Shown here one piece after another: positions 1 to 8,355 of a DNA stretch of 64,000 bases. Below the pieces are notes generated by a model. That model worked only from the letters and a program-made list of their open reading frames with translations, was not told where the DNA came from and ran no database searches. The position numbers and the translations under genes were made by a program. The DNA is from Ruminococcus sp. 210702-SL.1.03 (lineage in GTDB: Bacteria > Bacillota > Clostridia > Oscillospirales > Ruminococcaceae), in contig NZ_JAJCLZ010000002.1 of the NCBI RefSeq assembly GCF_020559915.1, positions 124,001-188,000 on the forward strand, written 5' to 3'. Position 1 is the first letter of the stretch; every line of letters starts with the position of its first letter.

Positions 1-510
1 GAGGGCAGTATCTCGGACGTTAAAGTAAACGGCTGCAAAAAAAGTGAAAAGGGCGAGCCGGGGCAGCTTGTCGGCGAATTTACGGGCGGAGAAACGGGCA
101 GCCTTTCCGCCAACTGCGACGGCGGCGTTTACGGCTCGCTTTACAGCCTGCCGCAGGAGTATACGGCTTATCCGCTGGCGTTTTCGGGCGAGGTGCATGA
201 GGGCGCGGCGGTGATACTCTCGCAGACCGATGGCGGCGAGCCGCAGCAGTACGACATCGTGATAGAAAAGCTCAGCGCGGGCTGCGACGGCCACGATATG
301 GTGATACGCGTGACGGACGAGGCGCTGATAAGCAAGACGGGCGGCATAGTTCAGGGCATGAGCGGCTCGCCTATAATACAAGACGGCAGGCTGGCGGGCG
401 CGGTGACGCACGTTTTCATCGACGACCCCGAGGGCGGCTATGGTATTTTTGCCGAAAAAATGTACGACTATGCGTGCGCCGCCGTTAAAGAGCAGCAGCT
501 TGCGGGTTAA
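1..510 (+). CDS. spoIVB: SpoIVB peptidase, C-terminal part (5' end outside window)
   Basis: The reading frame is open from base 1 and ends in TAA at 510, so only the C-terminal 169 residues are present. The sequence GMSGSPI carries the serine nucleophile of the S55 peptidase family. It is followed by GAVTHVFIDDPEGGYGIFAE, which is typical of the SpoIVB C-terminus. SpoIVB is secreted from the forespore and triggers SpoIVFB-dependent sigma-K activation. The N-terminal signal anchor, PDZ domain and catalytic histidine lie upstream of the window. The next gene is spo0A, the same order as in Bacillus and Clostridium, which supports the call. Confidence 0.93.
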   Translation, partial: EGSISDVKVNGCKKSEKGEPGQLVGEFTGGETGSLSANCDGGVYGSLYSLPQEYTAYPLAFSGEVHEGAAVILSQTDGGEPQQYDIVIEKLSAGCDGHDMVIRVTDEALISKTGGIVQGMSGSPIIQDGRLAGAVTHVFIDDPEGGYGIFAEKMYDYACAAVKEQQLAG

Positions 511-756
511 GGCAATTTACTGAACTAAAGCGTAGAAGTTTAATATTTTTGCATAATTATGTGCGTACCCTGCGGATATTTGGAAATTCGCGGGGTATCG
601 GCGTATATAAAAACGAATTTGGTCGAAACGGCGTACACTTTGAGATATAAGCTATTATTATCACTATATGTGATAATACTTGTAAATTAAGCTGCAATCT
701 TGGTGCATTTAGTACAAATAAGTCGATAAAAAATTGACGTAAATTCTAAAAAACTA

Positions 757-785
757 TTGCTTTTCACGAAAAATTGTGATATGAT
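757..785 (+). promoter_or_regulatory. Probable sigma-A promoter of spo0A
   Basis: TTGCTT at 757-762 and TATGAT at 780-785 are separated by 17 bases. They lie in the 357-base spoIVB-spo0A gap, about 85 bases before the start codon. The rest of the gap is AT-rich and holds no convincing gene. I found no clear sigma-H element. Confidence 0.5.
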
Positions 786-867
786 ATAGTTACAGCAATA
801 AAGGCTGGCAGCTGAAAATAATACACCGAAGAAGCTTCAAGAGTAAATTCAAGCGGAGGACAGAATA

Positions 868-1653
868 ATGAATGACAAAATTAAAATTTTAATAGGCGAC
901 GACTCGGCGCAGTACGGCGTGAACTGCGCGGCGGCTTTGCGCACCAGCGGATTTTTCGTGATAACCCGCCCGAAGGACGGCATGACTATATTTGAGGCGA
1001 TAACGAGCGAAGTGCCCGACGTGGCGGTGATAGACGCAGTAATGCCGGGGCTTGACGCCATCGCGCTGATAAAAAAGATAATGGCTTCAAGCTACAAAAA
1101 GCCGTTTTTCATCGTCACCAGCGCTTACGAAAACGCTTTTATAGAGCAGCAGGTGATGCAGGCGGGCGCTTCTTACTTCATGATACGCCCCTTTGACGTG
1201 AAAATGCTGGGCGAGCGGATAAAGGCGCTGCTGGACATCGACAGCGATATTTCGGGCAGCGCGCCTGTAAGCTCGCGCGCGGGTGCGCACCCGAACCTCG
1301 AGATCATAGTTACCGATATTATCCACCAGATAGGCGTGCCCGCGCACATAAAGGGCTACCACTACCTGCGCGAAGCGATAATGCTCTCGGTAGGGGATAA
1401 GGAGATGCTGGAAAGCGTTACAAAGCTATTATATCCCGCCGTTGCCAAAAAATTCTCGACCACGCCCTCGCGGGTAGAGCGCGCAATTCGCCACGCGATA
1501 GAGATAGCCTGGGACCGCGGAGATCTCGACATACTAAACGGCTTTTTCGGCTACACCATAAATACAGGCAAGGGCAAGCCCACAAACAGCGAATTTATCG
1601 CGCTGATAACGGATAAGATATGCCTGAAATACAAAGCCGCGCTTACCGCGTGA
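868..1653 (+). CDS. spo0A: Stage 0 sporulation response regulator Spo0A
   Basis: This 261-residue protein has an N-terminal receiver (about 1-125) and the C-terminal Spo0A DNA-binding domain (about 143-261, from [20 protein letters not shown]). The acidic pair is D11-D12 and the phosphorylated aspartate is D56 in [10 protein letters not shown]. The switch segment reads MIRPFD, so the near-invariant receiver lysine is Arg107 here. The start is supported by GGAGG at 856-860. Spo0A receives the phosphorelay signal and controls entry into sporulation. Its position after spoIVB is conserved, and length is close to the family norm of about 265 residues. Confidence 0.96.
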   Translation: MNDKIKILIGDDSAQYGVNCAAALRTSGFFVITRPKDGMTIFEAITSEVPDVAVIDAVMPGLDAIALIKKIMASSYKKPFFIVTSAYENAFIEQQVMQAGASYFMIRPFDVKMLGERIKALLDIDSDISGSAPVSSRAGAHPNLEIIVTDIIHQIGVPAHIKGYHYLREAIMLSVGDKEMLESVTKLLYPAVAKKFSTTPSRVERAIRHAIEIAWDRGDLDILNGFFGYTINTGKGKPTNSEFIALITDKICLKYKAALTA

Positions 1654-1658
1654 GCGCC

Positions 1659-1697
1659 GCCGTACCTTGCATGGCAATGGCAGGGTGCGGCTTTTTT
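1659..1697 (+). terminator. Intrinsic terminator after spo0A
   Basis: A long imperfect stem built on GCCG...CGGC, with TTGCATGGCAATGGCA in its centre, is followed by a run of T. It begins a few bases after the spo0A stop. Confidence 0.7.
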
Positions 1698-1754
1698 ATT
1701 GGTGAAAATGCAAGAATTTGTTTGGAAGAAATGCACAAATTGCTTGGAAAACAC

Positions 1755-1782
1755 TTGACAGGGGGGTACAATTTGGTATAAT
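1755..1782 (+). promoter_or_regulatory. Sigma-A promoter of the lipoprotein gene
   Basis: TTGACA at 1755-1760 and TATAAT at 1777-1782 are separated by 16 bases. Both hexamers match consensus, and the start codon lies 74 bases downstream. Confidence 0.8.
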
Positions 1783-1855
1783 ATAACCATAGATATATAA
1801 ACACGAAAAGTGTAGAACAAAGAACAAAAAAATCATCTGAGAGGAGAATGCTGCT

Positions 1856-2779
1856 ATGAAAAAGATCAATTGCAGAAAAAAGCTTGCGGCGGCGCTGGCG
1901 CTCATGATCTGCGCTTCATTCGCATCATGCGGGGCGCGGTCAAATGACGAAGCTCAGCCGACAAATCAGACAGAAAAAGCATCGCAGACCACAAAGAGCA
2001 CAAACAACGAAAAGACCGAGGAATCGCAGACTCAGCCCGCTGTTTCGGCAGAGCCGACTGCCAATAAGGAAAGCGAGCACGCGCCCGGTGAGTTGGTCAT
2101 CGAGGATATTTATTTCGATAACGATGGCGGTATCGGCTCGGTGGAGTGGGTCGCCGACGGCGCGGCTGAAAAGACCATCAAAAAGATACTGACGGAAAAT
2201 TTGGGGAATACTAATCCCGAGAAGACGTATGAGAATGTAAACACCCCCGAAAACTGCGAGGGTCTGAAATTCAGCTATGACGGCAATACATACTTTTTAG
2301 CGGACGACCTCGCGGCTTGCTATGAAAACGGTACGAACGAGTTTTGCGTGAACGGCGAATATTCATGGCTTACTGCCCGCGAATATGAAGAGCTTAAAGC
2401 CGCGGCGGAGGAGAGCCGCCCGCGCGATTATTCCGCGGTAAGCGACGGCTGGGAGGACAGAGATTACCTTATCAGCGACCCCTCGCTCGAAGTATTCACC
2501 ATCAGCGATAAGCGCGACAAGCAGAAGATAAACGACTGGGCGGCAAAGGTGATGGCTGTCGCAGACCAATTCCCGCGGGACGAGCGCTTTGAGGACGCAA
2601 GCGGCACCGGCTACATTATAAAGACCAACGGCAAGAAGTACGAGGAGATGTTCTTTGTAGAATTCGGCGTAGAAAGGCCCAGCAATTTCTCAAATAACTT
2701 CAACGAAGCGATGATACCGCAGAAGTACGTTCGCGAGATCATCGACATAATACAGCATTCGGAACATTCATACGAATAA
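1856..2779 (+). CDS. Secreted lipoprotein of unknown function
   Basis: This 307-residue protein starts with a positively charged signal segment, a hydrophobic core and the lipobox FASC, with the lipidated cysteine at residue 25. A low-complexity Thr/Ser/Glu/Gln linker (about 28-75) follows, and then a charged globular region. I do not recognise a family. It is probably displayed on the outer face of the membrane on a flexible tether. It is monocistronic: a consensus promoter lies upstream and a strong terminator follows. GAGAGGAGAATGCTGCT before the ATG supplies the ribosome site. Confidence 0.8.
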   Translation: MKKINCRKKLAAALALMICASFASCGARSNDEAQPTNQTEKASQTTKSTNNEKTEESQTQPAVSAEPTANKESEHAPGELVIEDIYFDNDGGIGSVEWVADGAAEKTIKKILTENLGNTNPEKTYENVNTPENCEGLKFSYDGNTYFLADDLAACYENGTNEFCVNGEYSWLTAREYEELKAAAEESRPRDYSAVSDGWEDRDYLISDPSLEVFTISDKRDKQKINDWAAKVMAVADQFPRDERFEDASGTGYIIKTNGKKYEEMFFVEFGVERPSNFSNNFNEAMIPQKYVREIIDIIQHSEHSYE

Positions 2780-2789
2780 TTACCACAAA

Positions 2790-2821
2790 CGGGCGGCTTT
2801 TTTACAGCCGCCCGCTTTTTT
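2790..2821 (+). terminator. Intrinsic terminator
   Basis: CGGGCGGCT and AGCCGCCCG form a perfect GC-rich stem followed by a T run. It terminates the lipoprotein transcript. Confidence 0.88.
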
Positions 2822-2834
2822 TGACAATACTCAT

Positions 2835-2864
2835 TTGACACGCCCGCAGAATTTGTGTTATAAT
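2835..2864 (+). promoter_or_regulatory. Promoter of the antiporter-sirtuin pair
   Basis: TTGACA at 2835-2840 and TATAAT at 2859-2864 are separated by 18 bases. The antiporter start is 67 bases downstream. Confidence 0.75.
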
Positions 2865-2930
2865 TAAATAGTAATATGATATAAGAGGATGAGCATGGGG
2901 AAAGACAACTGCGAGGGAGGACATTTTTAG

Positions 2931-4559
2931 ATGACGGAATTTGCCATTATTTTATCCGTAACAGCCGCCGTGATAGTGCTTTGTATATTGAGCGGCGGGC
3001 TTTCTTCAAAAGCAGGGCTTCCCGTGCTGCTGATCTTTATCGCGATAGGTATGCTTTTCGGCTCAGACGGCGTTTTTAAGCTGGAGTTTGAGAATTTCGA
3101 GTTCGCCGAGCAGATATGCACCGTAGCGATGGTCTTCATAATCTTTTACGGCGGCTTCGGCGCTAAGTGGTCTGAGGCGAAAAAGGTCGCCGCGCCCTCG
3201 CTGCTGCTCTCCTGCGGCGGCACGCTGCTTACGGCGGGGCTTACAGTGGCTTTCTGCCATTTCGTGCTGCGCATGGAAACGCGGCAGTCGCTGCTTATCG
3301 GCGCGGTGCTCAGCTCTACCGACGCCGCCTCGGTATTCAACATACTGCGTTCTAAAAACCTGAACCTGAAATACAACTCTGCCTCGATATTAGAGATCGA
3401 GAGCGGCAGTAACGACCCCTGGGCGTATATGCTTACGGTGATAATGCTCGCGGTGCTGGGCAGCGGCGGCGCTGCGGGCGGCGAGATAGCGCTGATGTTC
3501 ATAAAACAGCTTGCATTCGGCACGGCGATAGGCGTGGGCTGCGCGCTGCTGGGAATGGGCTTGCTGAAAAACGCCCGCATGAAGATCTCGGGCTTTGATA
3601 CGATGCTGCTGGCGGCGATAGCGCTGCTCTCATTCTCGCTGCCCAGTATCGTCGGCGGAAACGGCTTTTTAAGCTGCTACCTCGCGGGAATAATCCTCGG
3701 AAACTCGCGCATCGGCAACAAGAAAGCGATAGTGCATTTCTTCGACGGCGTTACGGGGATAATGCAGATAGCGCTGTTTTTCCTGCTGGGTCTGCTATCT
3801 ACCCCCAGCGAGCTGCCCGCGGTGATAGTGCCCGCCCTGCTGATAGTCCTCGCAATGAATTTCGTGATACGCCCGCTCGCGGTGACGGCGGCGCTCGCGC
3901 CGTTTAAGGCAAAGGCGCGGCAGATAGCGGTAGTTTCCTTCGCGGGTCTGCGCGGGGCTACCTCGATAGTTTTCGCAATAATGGTAGTAGTCAGCGACAG
4001 CCAAAGCCGCACCGACGTATTTAATATAGTATTCTGCGCGGTGCTTTTCTCGATAGGCATACAGGGCACGCTGCTGCCGTGGTTCACCAAGAAGATGGAT
4101 ATGCGGGAAGAGGGCGACGTAATGAAGACCTTTACCGACTACTCCAACGAAACGCAGATACAGTTCATACGCCTGCCCGTGCGCGCGGGGCATAAGTGGC
4201 TGGGCAAGAGCGTAGAGCAGATAGACCTGCCGCCCGAAACGCTGCTTGTCATGATACTGCGCGGCGAGAGGGTGGTTATCCCGCGCGGCGGCACGGTGAT
4301 ATGCGAGGGGGATATAATTATCCTCAGCGCGCTGGGCTACGATGGCAGGGGAGATGAGAGCCTGCCGCTCACAGAAGAGCAGATAGACGAAGCACATGAA
4401 TGGGCGGGCAGGACGATAGCCGAAGCTGTGCCGAAAAACGTGCTGGTGGTGCTGATAAAGCGCGGCGGCAAGACCAAGATACCAAACGGCAGCTCGGTGA
4501 TACAGGCGGGCGACGTGCTCGTTATACACACCGCCGAGCGCGAGCTGATAGAGAACTGA
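2931..4559 (+). CDS. CPA1-type cation/proton antiporter with C-terminal RCK_C domains (NhaP2/CvrA-like)
   Basis: This 542-residue protein has about 12-13 hydrophobic segments over residues 1-390, including the transport-core sequence GAVLSSTDAASVFNIL and the later LRGATSIVFAIMVV. This pattern is typical of Na+(K+)/H+ antiporters of the CPA1 family. The cytoplasmic tail carries two tandem TrkA-C/RCK_C-like units: LPPETLLVMILRGERVVIPR and, about 80 residues later, a related unit around VLVVLIKRGGKTKIP. Such tails bind ligands and gate K+/H+ antiporters. The protein probably exports K+ or Na+ for pH and volume control. GGGAGG precedes the ATG. The sirtuin gene follows after 30 bases. Confidence 0.88.
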   Translation: MTEFAIILSVTAAVIVLCILSGGLSSKAGLPVLLIFIAIGMLFGSDGVFKLEFENFEFAEQICTVAMVFIIFYGGFGAKWSEAKKVAAPSLLLSCGGTLLTAGLTVAFCHFVLRMETRQSLLIGAVLSSTDAASVFNILRSKNLNLKYNSASILEIESGSNDPWAYMLTVIMLAVLGSGGAAGGEIALMFIKQLAFGTAIGVGCALLGMGLLKNARMKISGFDTMLLAAIALLSFSLPSIVGGNGFLSCYLAGIILGNSRIGNKKAIVHFFDGVTGIMQIALFFLLGLLSTPSELPAVIVPALLIVLAMNFVIRPLAVTAALAPFKAKARQIAVVSFAGLRGATSIVFAIMVVVSDSQSRTDVFNIVFCAVLFSIGIQGTLLPWFTKKMDMREEGDVMKTFTDYSNETQIQFIRLPVRAGHKWLGKSVEQIDLPPETLLVMILRGERVVIPRGGTVICEGDIIILSALGYDGRGDESLPLTEEQIDEAHEWAGRTIAEAVPKNVLVVLIKRGGKTKIPNGSSVIQAGDVLVIHTAERELIEN

Positions 4560-4589
4560 CAGAACTGACAAAATTGGAGATGTTTTGCT

Positions 4590-5411
4590 ATGGAAAAAGC
4601 TATGAACAAAAACGATGAGATGATGCAGCGCGAGAAAGAGGAGTTTGAGCACGATATTTCGCGGCTGAACGATATGATAAAGATAAGCAAAAAGATAGTT
4701 TTCTTCGGCGGGGCGGGCGTTTCTACCGAAAGCGGCATACCCGACTTCCGCTCGCCTAACGGTCTTTACCGCGATTACCTCGACCCGCGCGTAGTACCGC
4801 CCGAGGTGATACTCAGCCACACATATTTCGAGGAGCACCCGAAGGAATTTTTCAAATTTTACCGCGAGAAGATGCTCTACCTTACCGCTTCGCCAAACCG
4901 CGCGCACAAAAAGCTCGCCGAGCTTGAAGCCGCGGGCAAGGATATTACGGTAGTGACTCAAAATGTGGACGGTCTGCACCAAAAGGCGGGCAGCAAAAAG
5001 GTGCTTGAGCTGCACGGCTCTGTATACCGCAATTACTGCACCGGCTGCGGCCAGTTTTACAACGTGAATTTTGTGGCGAACAAGAAATACCCCGTGCCCG
5101 AATGCTCCATCTGCGGCGGGATAATAAAGCCCGACGTGGTGCTCTACGAAGAGAGCTTGCGCGAGCAGACCATCGTGGATACTGTGAAAGCTATGGAAGA
5201 GGCGGATATGCTGATAGTGGCGGGCACATCGCTTACGGTGTACCCCGCGGCGGGCTTTCTCAATTACTTCCGCGGCAGATACACGGTAGTAGTGAACCTC
5301 AGCCGCCACGAGCGCGAGGACAGAGCGGATATTGCTTTTCACCAGCGTGTGGGCGACGTTTTCTCGCGGATAGATACCGATTACTGCACCGATAAAAAAG
5401 ATACTATTTAA
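4590..5411 (+). CDS. NAD-dependent protein deacylase, SIR2 family
   Basis: This 273-residue sirtuin has the NAD-binding signature GAGVSTESGIPDFRS (about 41-55), TQNVDGLH (123-130) and the catalytic histidine in LHGS (H142). Four zinc-ribbon cysteines are at about 150, 153, 172 and 175. The enzyme removes acyl groups from lysines using NAD+. About 30 charged residues precede the Rossmann core, a little longer than usual. The chosen ATG follows TTGGAGA. A second in-frame ATG at 4602 could also serve. It lies 30 bases after the antiporter and is probably co-transcribed. No obvious terminator follows. Confidence 0.93.
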   Translation: MEKAMNKNDEMMQREKEEFEHDISRLNDMIKISKKIVFFGGAGVSTESGIPDFRSPNGLYRDYLDPRVVPPEVILSHTYFEEHPKEFFKFYREKMLYLTASPNRAHKKLAELEAAGKDITVVTQNVDGLHQKAGSKKVLELHGSVYRNYCTGCGQFYNVNFVANKKYPVPECSICGGIIKPDVVLYEESLREQTIVDTVKAMEEADMLIVAGTSLTVYPAAGFLNYFRGRYTVVVNLSRHEREDRADIAFHQRVGDVFSRIDTDYCTDKKDTI

Positions 5412-5500
5412 GTATATATTTAGGCTCTTTCGTTTAACTAATTGTGCAAAGCGTACAATTTATGCGCCGCGGTTTTTATATCTACATACGGCAGACACCC

Positions 5501-5529
5501 TTGACAAACACAATATGTAGTGCTATAAT
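5501..5529 (+). promoter_or_regulatory. Consensus promoter of the NrdD-like small gene
   Basis: TTGACA at 5501-5506 and TATAAT at 5524-5529 are separated by exactly 17 bases. This is a perfect consensus promoter about 84 bases before the start codon, which suggests strong expression. Confidence 0.88.
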
Positions 5530-5612
5530 ATATACTACACCACAAAGAAATGTGGTGAAATGAAACAACTGATAATGATAGCATAGATAAAAAATGTTTG
5601 GAGGAACTTAAA

Positions 5613-5885
5613 ATGGTAAATGTAAATGTAGTAAACGGCGAGCTTTCGCAGGATGAGATCAACGCTTATATCGCCCACGGAAAAGAGCTTTACCCCGAAA
5701 AGACTATCGAATCAATGGATATAAAGCTTGACGGAGAATATGTTGACGTAGACTACCACTTCGCCGACGTACCTTTTCAGCGCATAAGAAGAATAACAGG
5801 CTACCTTGTAGGAACTCTCGACCGCTTCAACAACGCTAAGAGATGCGAGGTAGAGGACAGAGTAAAGCACAGCCTTGCGCACTAA
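5613..5885 (+). CDS. Stand-alone NrdD-like glycyl-radical domain protein
   Basis: This 90-residue protein ends in RRITGYLVGTLDRFNN and AKRCEVEDRVKH. That closely resembles the C-terminus of anaerobic ribonucleotide reductase NrdD, where RRVCGYLG carries the glycyl radical and is followed by an N-x-GK-x-E-(E)V-x-RVKH stretch. Gly63 would be the radical residue. The N-terminal 55 residues look like a small alpha/beta cap. The NrdD catalytic barrel and zinc cysteines are absent, so this is not a full reductase. The start at 5613 is set by GGAGG at 5600-5604. The gene is monocistronic, with a consensus promoter and a terminator. Its role as a spare glycyl-radical cofactor is inferred. Confidence 0.75.
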   Translation: MVNVNVVNGELSQDEINAYIAHGKELYPEKTIESMDIKLDGEYVDVDYHFADVPFQRIRRITGYLVGTLDRFNNAKRCEVEDRVKHSLAH

Positions 5886-5936
5886 ATCACGCAAAATAAG
5901 CCTATACCTTAACCAAAAATAAAATAATTACTGATA

Positions 5937-5971
5937 AGCCGCTCGTTTCACAAAAACGGGCGGTTTTTTTC
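5937..5971 (+). terminator. Intrinsic terminator after the NrdD-like gene
   Basis: CCGCTCGTTT and AAACGGGCGG pair around a short loop and are followed by seven T. Confidence 0.85.
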
Positions 5972-6160
5972 AGCTTCGGCTTAAAAAATTATCATTTTAT
6001 TATCACATTGGCGGGTATAATTATATACAGAACAAGAAAAGAGCACGAAAAGCTCAGAAAACAGCTTGTTCACACGAAAGCATTTTTGAACACACGAAAA
6101 AGCACGGGCGGTAAGCGCTTGCGGTTCGCAGCTTTTTTCAGATACAGGAGGAATTGAGCT

Positions 6161-7738
6161 ATGAACGATTTTAATGACAACAACTTCAACAAAAACGGTA
6201 TGAATAATATGAACGGCATGAATGGCGCTGACGGATACGGCTATAACGCTCAGGGCGGTCAGAATCAGAACAGCAATCCGTATACATCTAGTATGAACGC
6301 CAACAATGCAAACAATGCCTACGGCGCAGCGGGCAGCGCTCAGAATACGCAGTACACCGAATACGCATACGGCGCGCAGGACCCTCAGCAGAACGAGGTA
6401 TCCTACCACCCTACTAAGAAAAAGAAAGCCCGCAAGGTGCTCAACGGAGTGCTCGCGGTTCTGTGCGTAGCTGCTATCGGCGTAAGCTCCGCCGTAGGAT
6501 ACTCTATGCTCAACGAAAAAGGCGTTATCCTGAAAACTTCCAGCTCCAGCTCGGAAGCTTCTAACATAAAGCAGAGCGCATCTGACAGCAGCACTTCAAG
6601 CCGCGACAAAAGCAACCTGCCTACGCTGGAACAGGTAGCTACCCCCGACGACGCTATGAGCATTCCCGACATTGTAAACAAACTTTCGCCCTCGGTAGTA
6701 GGGATCTCCTGCATAACGGGCGGCTCGCAGGTATCGGGCACGGGCATCGTAATGAGCAAGGACGGCTACATTATCACCAACGCGCACGTTGTAGATGGCG
6801 CTTCGGCGATCTCGGTAGTTATGACCGACAAAACTAAGTCGACCGACAGCTCTTCAGACAGCTCCTCGAAATCAGTGGCCGAGCAGATACTTGATAATCA
6901 GAATAAGTCAGACAGCGACGAAAACACCATCACCGCCGAACTGGTAGGCATGGACACCCAGACAGACCTCGCGGTGCTCAAGATCGACGCTGACGACCTT
7001 ACCCCTGCCGAATTCGGCACATCGAGCGATATACAGGTAGGCGAGATCTCGATAGTAATAGGCAACCCGCTCGGCTTCGACCTCGCGAACACCGTTACCG
7101 CAGGAATAATCTCCGCTACCGACCGTACCCTTACGATAGAGGACAGAACGATGAACCTTATCCAAACCGACGCTTCGATAAACTCGGGCAACAGCGGCGG
7201 CCCGCTGATAAACGCATACGGTCAGGTCATCGGCATCACCTCGGCTAAGGTATCTTCTTCATACGGCGAGGGCTTAGGCTTCGCTATCCCGATCGACGAG
7301 GCTAAGGACATAATCGACGACCTCATCAACTACGGCTATGTAAAGGGCAGACCTACCCTCGGCATCAGCGGCGAGAACATCAGCAGCTTCTATGCGCAGT
7401 ATTACGACGTACCGCAGGGCTTTATAGTCCGCAGCGTAGAGAGCGGCAGCGCGGCTGACGAAGCGGGCATCAAGGAAAACGATATAGTAGTCGGCATAGA
7501 GGGACAGCTCATAAACTCAATCGAAGAGTTCAACGAGATCAAGAGCCAGTATAAGGCGGGAGATAAAATAACTGTATCGGTATACCGCGATAAAGAGATA
7601 ACCGACCTAAATGTAACGCTGGGCGAAGCGAAAGACACGAGCGACAGCAGCTCGCAGAACAGCAATGATAACCAGCAGGATCAGCAGGGCAACGACAACT
7701 TCGGCGACTTCTACAATTACTACTATAATAATAGATAA
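6161..7738 (+). CDS. htrA: Membrane-anchored HtrA/DegP-type serine protease
   Basis: This 525-residue protein starts with about 80 Asn/Gly/Gln/Tyr-rich cytoplasmic residues. A KKKKARK stop precedes one membrane segment (about 93-116) and a Ser-rich linker. The trypsin-like domain has the triad His209 (TNAHVVDG), Asp269 (TDLAVLKID) and Ser345 (NSGNSGGPL). A Ser/Asp-rich insertion of about 35 residues (223-258) sits between His and Asp. One PDZ domain (about 395-485) and an Asn/Gln-rich tail follow. It would degrade or refold damaged proteins outside the membrane. AGGAGG precedes the ATG. A TATAAT at 6016-6021 may be its -10 element, but no good -35 is visible. Confidence 0.94.
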   Translation: MNDFNDNNFNKNGMNNMNGMNGADGYGYNAQGGQNQNSNPYTSSMNANNANNAYGAAGSAQNTQYTEYAYGAQDPQQNEVSYHPTKKKKARKVLNGVLAVLCVAAIGVSSAVGYSMLNEKGVILKTSSSSSEASNIKQSASDSSTSSRDKSNLPTLEQVATPDDAMSIPDIVNKLSPSVVGISCITGGSQVSGTGIVMSKDGYIITNAHVVDGASAISVVMTDKTKSTDSSSDSSSKSVAEQILDNQNKSDSDENTITAELVGMDTQTDLAVLKIDADDLTPAEFGTSSDIQVGEISIVIGNPLGFDLANTVTAGIISATDRTLTIEDRTMNLIQTDASINSGNSGGPLINAYGQVIGITSAKVSSSYGEGLGFAIPIDEAKDIIDDLINYGYVKGRPTLGISGENISSFYAQYYDVPQGFIVRSVESGSAADEAGIKENDIVVGIEGQLINSIEEFNEIKSQYKAGDKITVSVYRDKEITDLNVTLGEAKDTSDSSSQNSNDNQQDQQGNDNFGDFYNYYYNNR

Positions 7739-7798
7739 TAGCCGAAATAATAAAGCATTCTTCTAATAATTTTTTCATATTCTTTTACTTCATGCAGA

Positions 7799-7832
7799 GA
7801 GCCGCACGGACGAGAGTTCGGGCGGCTTTTTG
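7799..7832 (+). terminator. Intrinsic terminator after htrA
   Basis: AGCCGC at 7800-7805 and GCGGCT at 7822-7827, with partial pairing inside, are followed by TTTTT. Confidence 0.75.
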
Positions 7833-7875
7833 TTTGTGAAAGTAGGTTAATAACAAAGAAAAAGCCGCGGTGCAA

Positions 7876-8207
7876 ACGTAATAGTTCACTCAATATCATA
7901 GCGTGAAATTAAAAAGCGCGGGATGCAACGACGCGTGGAAATCAGCGAAGCTGAGTTTCCTGCTTTGCCGAGGGGGTCGAGGGGGGCGAGAAGCCCCAAT
8001 CGTCGCCGTCCGCAGACGGCGAAATCCTCACCGTAGGGCGCTCCGCATAGGGTGAATGGGAAAGTCGGCTTCGCCGAATTTCCTAAAACAGTCCTGTGGA
8101 CTGATTTTCAAGAGGGGCATGCCCTGCAAGGGAGGGCTGCCCCTAGTAGGTCGCCCGCAGGTATACCCCTTCAAGGGCGCACGCCCTTGAACGAACAGAC
8201 GTAATAG
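7876..8207. repeat. Non-coding chain of hairpins flanked by a 9-base direct repeat
   Basis: This gene-free stretch holds about eight consecutive short hairpins. Examples are CAGCgaaGCTG near 7948, GCCGTCcgcaGACGGC near 8006, GTCGGCttcGCCGA near 8070, CAGTCctgtgGACTG near 8089, a GGGGC...GCCCC stem near 8114 and TTCAAGGGCGcaCGCCCTTGAA at about 8170-8191. ACGTAATAG occurs at 7876-7884 and again at 8199-8207. Just inside these copies lie TTCACTCAA and, inverted, TTCGTTCAA. This could be a non-autonomous mobile element or a structured repeat. The base composition is richer in GC than the spacers around it. Confidence 0.5.
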
Positions 8208-8259
8208 CTAAAACAAGAAAAGCGCATGACTGCTGAGAGAATAGCCATGCGCAAAATAA

Positions 8260-8288
8260 TTGACAAAATTCTACAAGTGTGATATAAT
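8260..8288 (+). promoter_or_regulatory. Promoter of toxin mRNA, locus 1
   Basis: TTGACA at 8260-8265 and TATAAT at 8283-8288 have an exact 17-base spacer. Locus 2 has an equally perfect promoter at the matching position. Confidence 0.88.
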
Positions 8289-8331
8289 ACCAATAAGGCG
8301 TACTGCAAAAACGGTAGGCGGTTCTAATCTT

Positions 8332-8347
8332 CCTCCAGAGATGGAGG
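8332..8347 (+). promoter_or_regulatory. Hairpin sequestering the toxin ribosome site, locus 1
   Basis: CCTCC at 8332-8336 pairs with the Shine-Dalgarno GGAGG at 8343-8347 across a six-base loop, eight bases before the toxin ATG. The same arrangement is kept in locus 2, so translation of the toxin is probably controlled by RNA structure. Confidence 0.7.
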
Positions 8348-8355
8348 TGAGCTGT

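Noticed and set aside
620..627. TGGTCGAA before spo0A and TTGTCGAA at 25385-25392 as Spo0A boxes
   Set aside because: The first has one mismatch and the second could easily arise by chance in 64 kb; neither is positioned in a telling way relative to a promoter.
3795..5342. 515-codon open frame on the minus strand
   Set aside because: It is antisense to the antiporter and sirtuin genes, which have clear motifs; the peptide is rich in His, Arg and Tyr as expected for a shadow frame in GC-rich genes.
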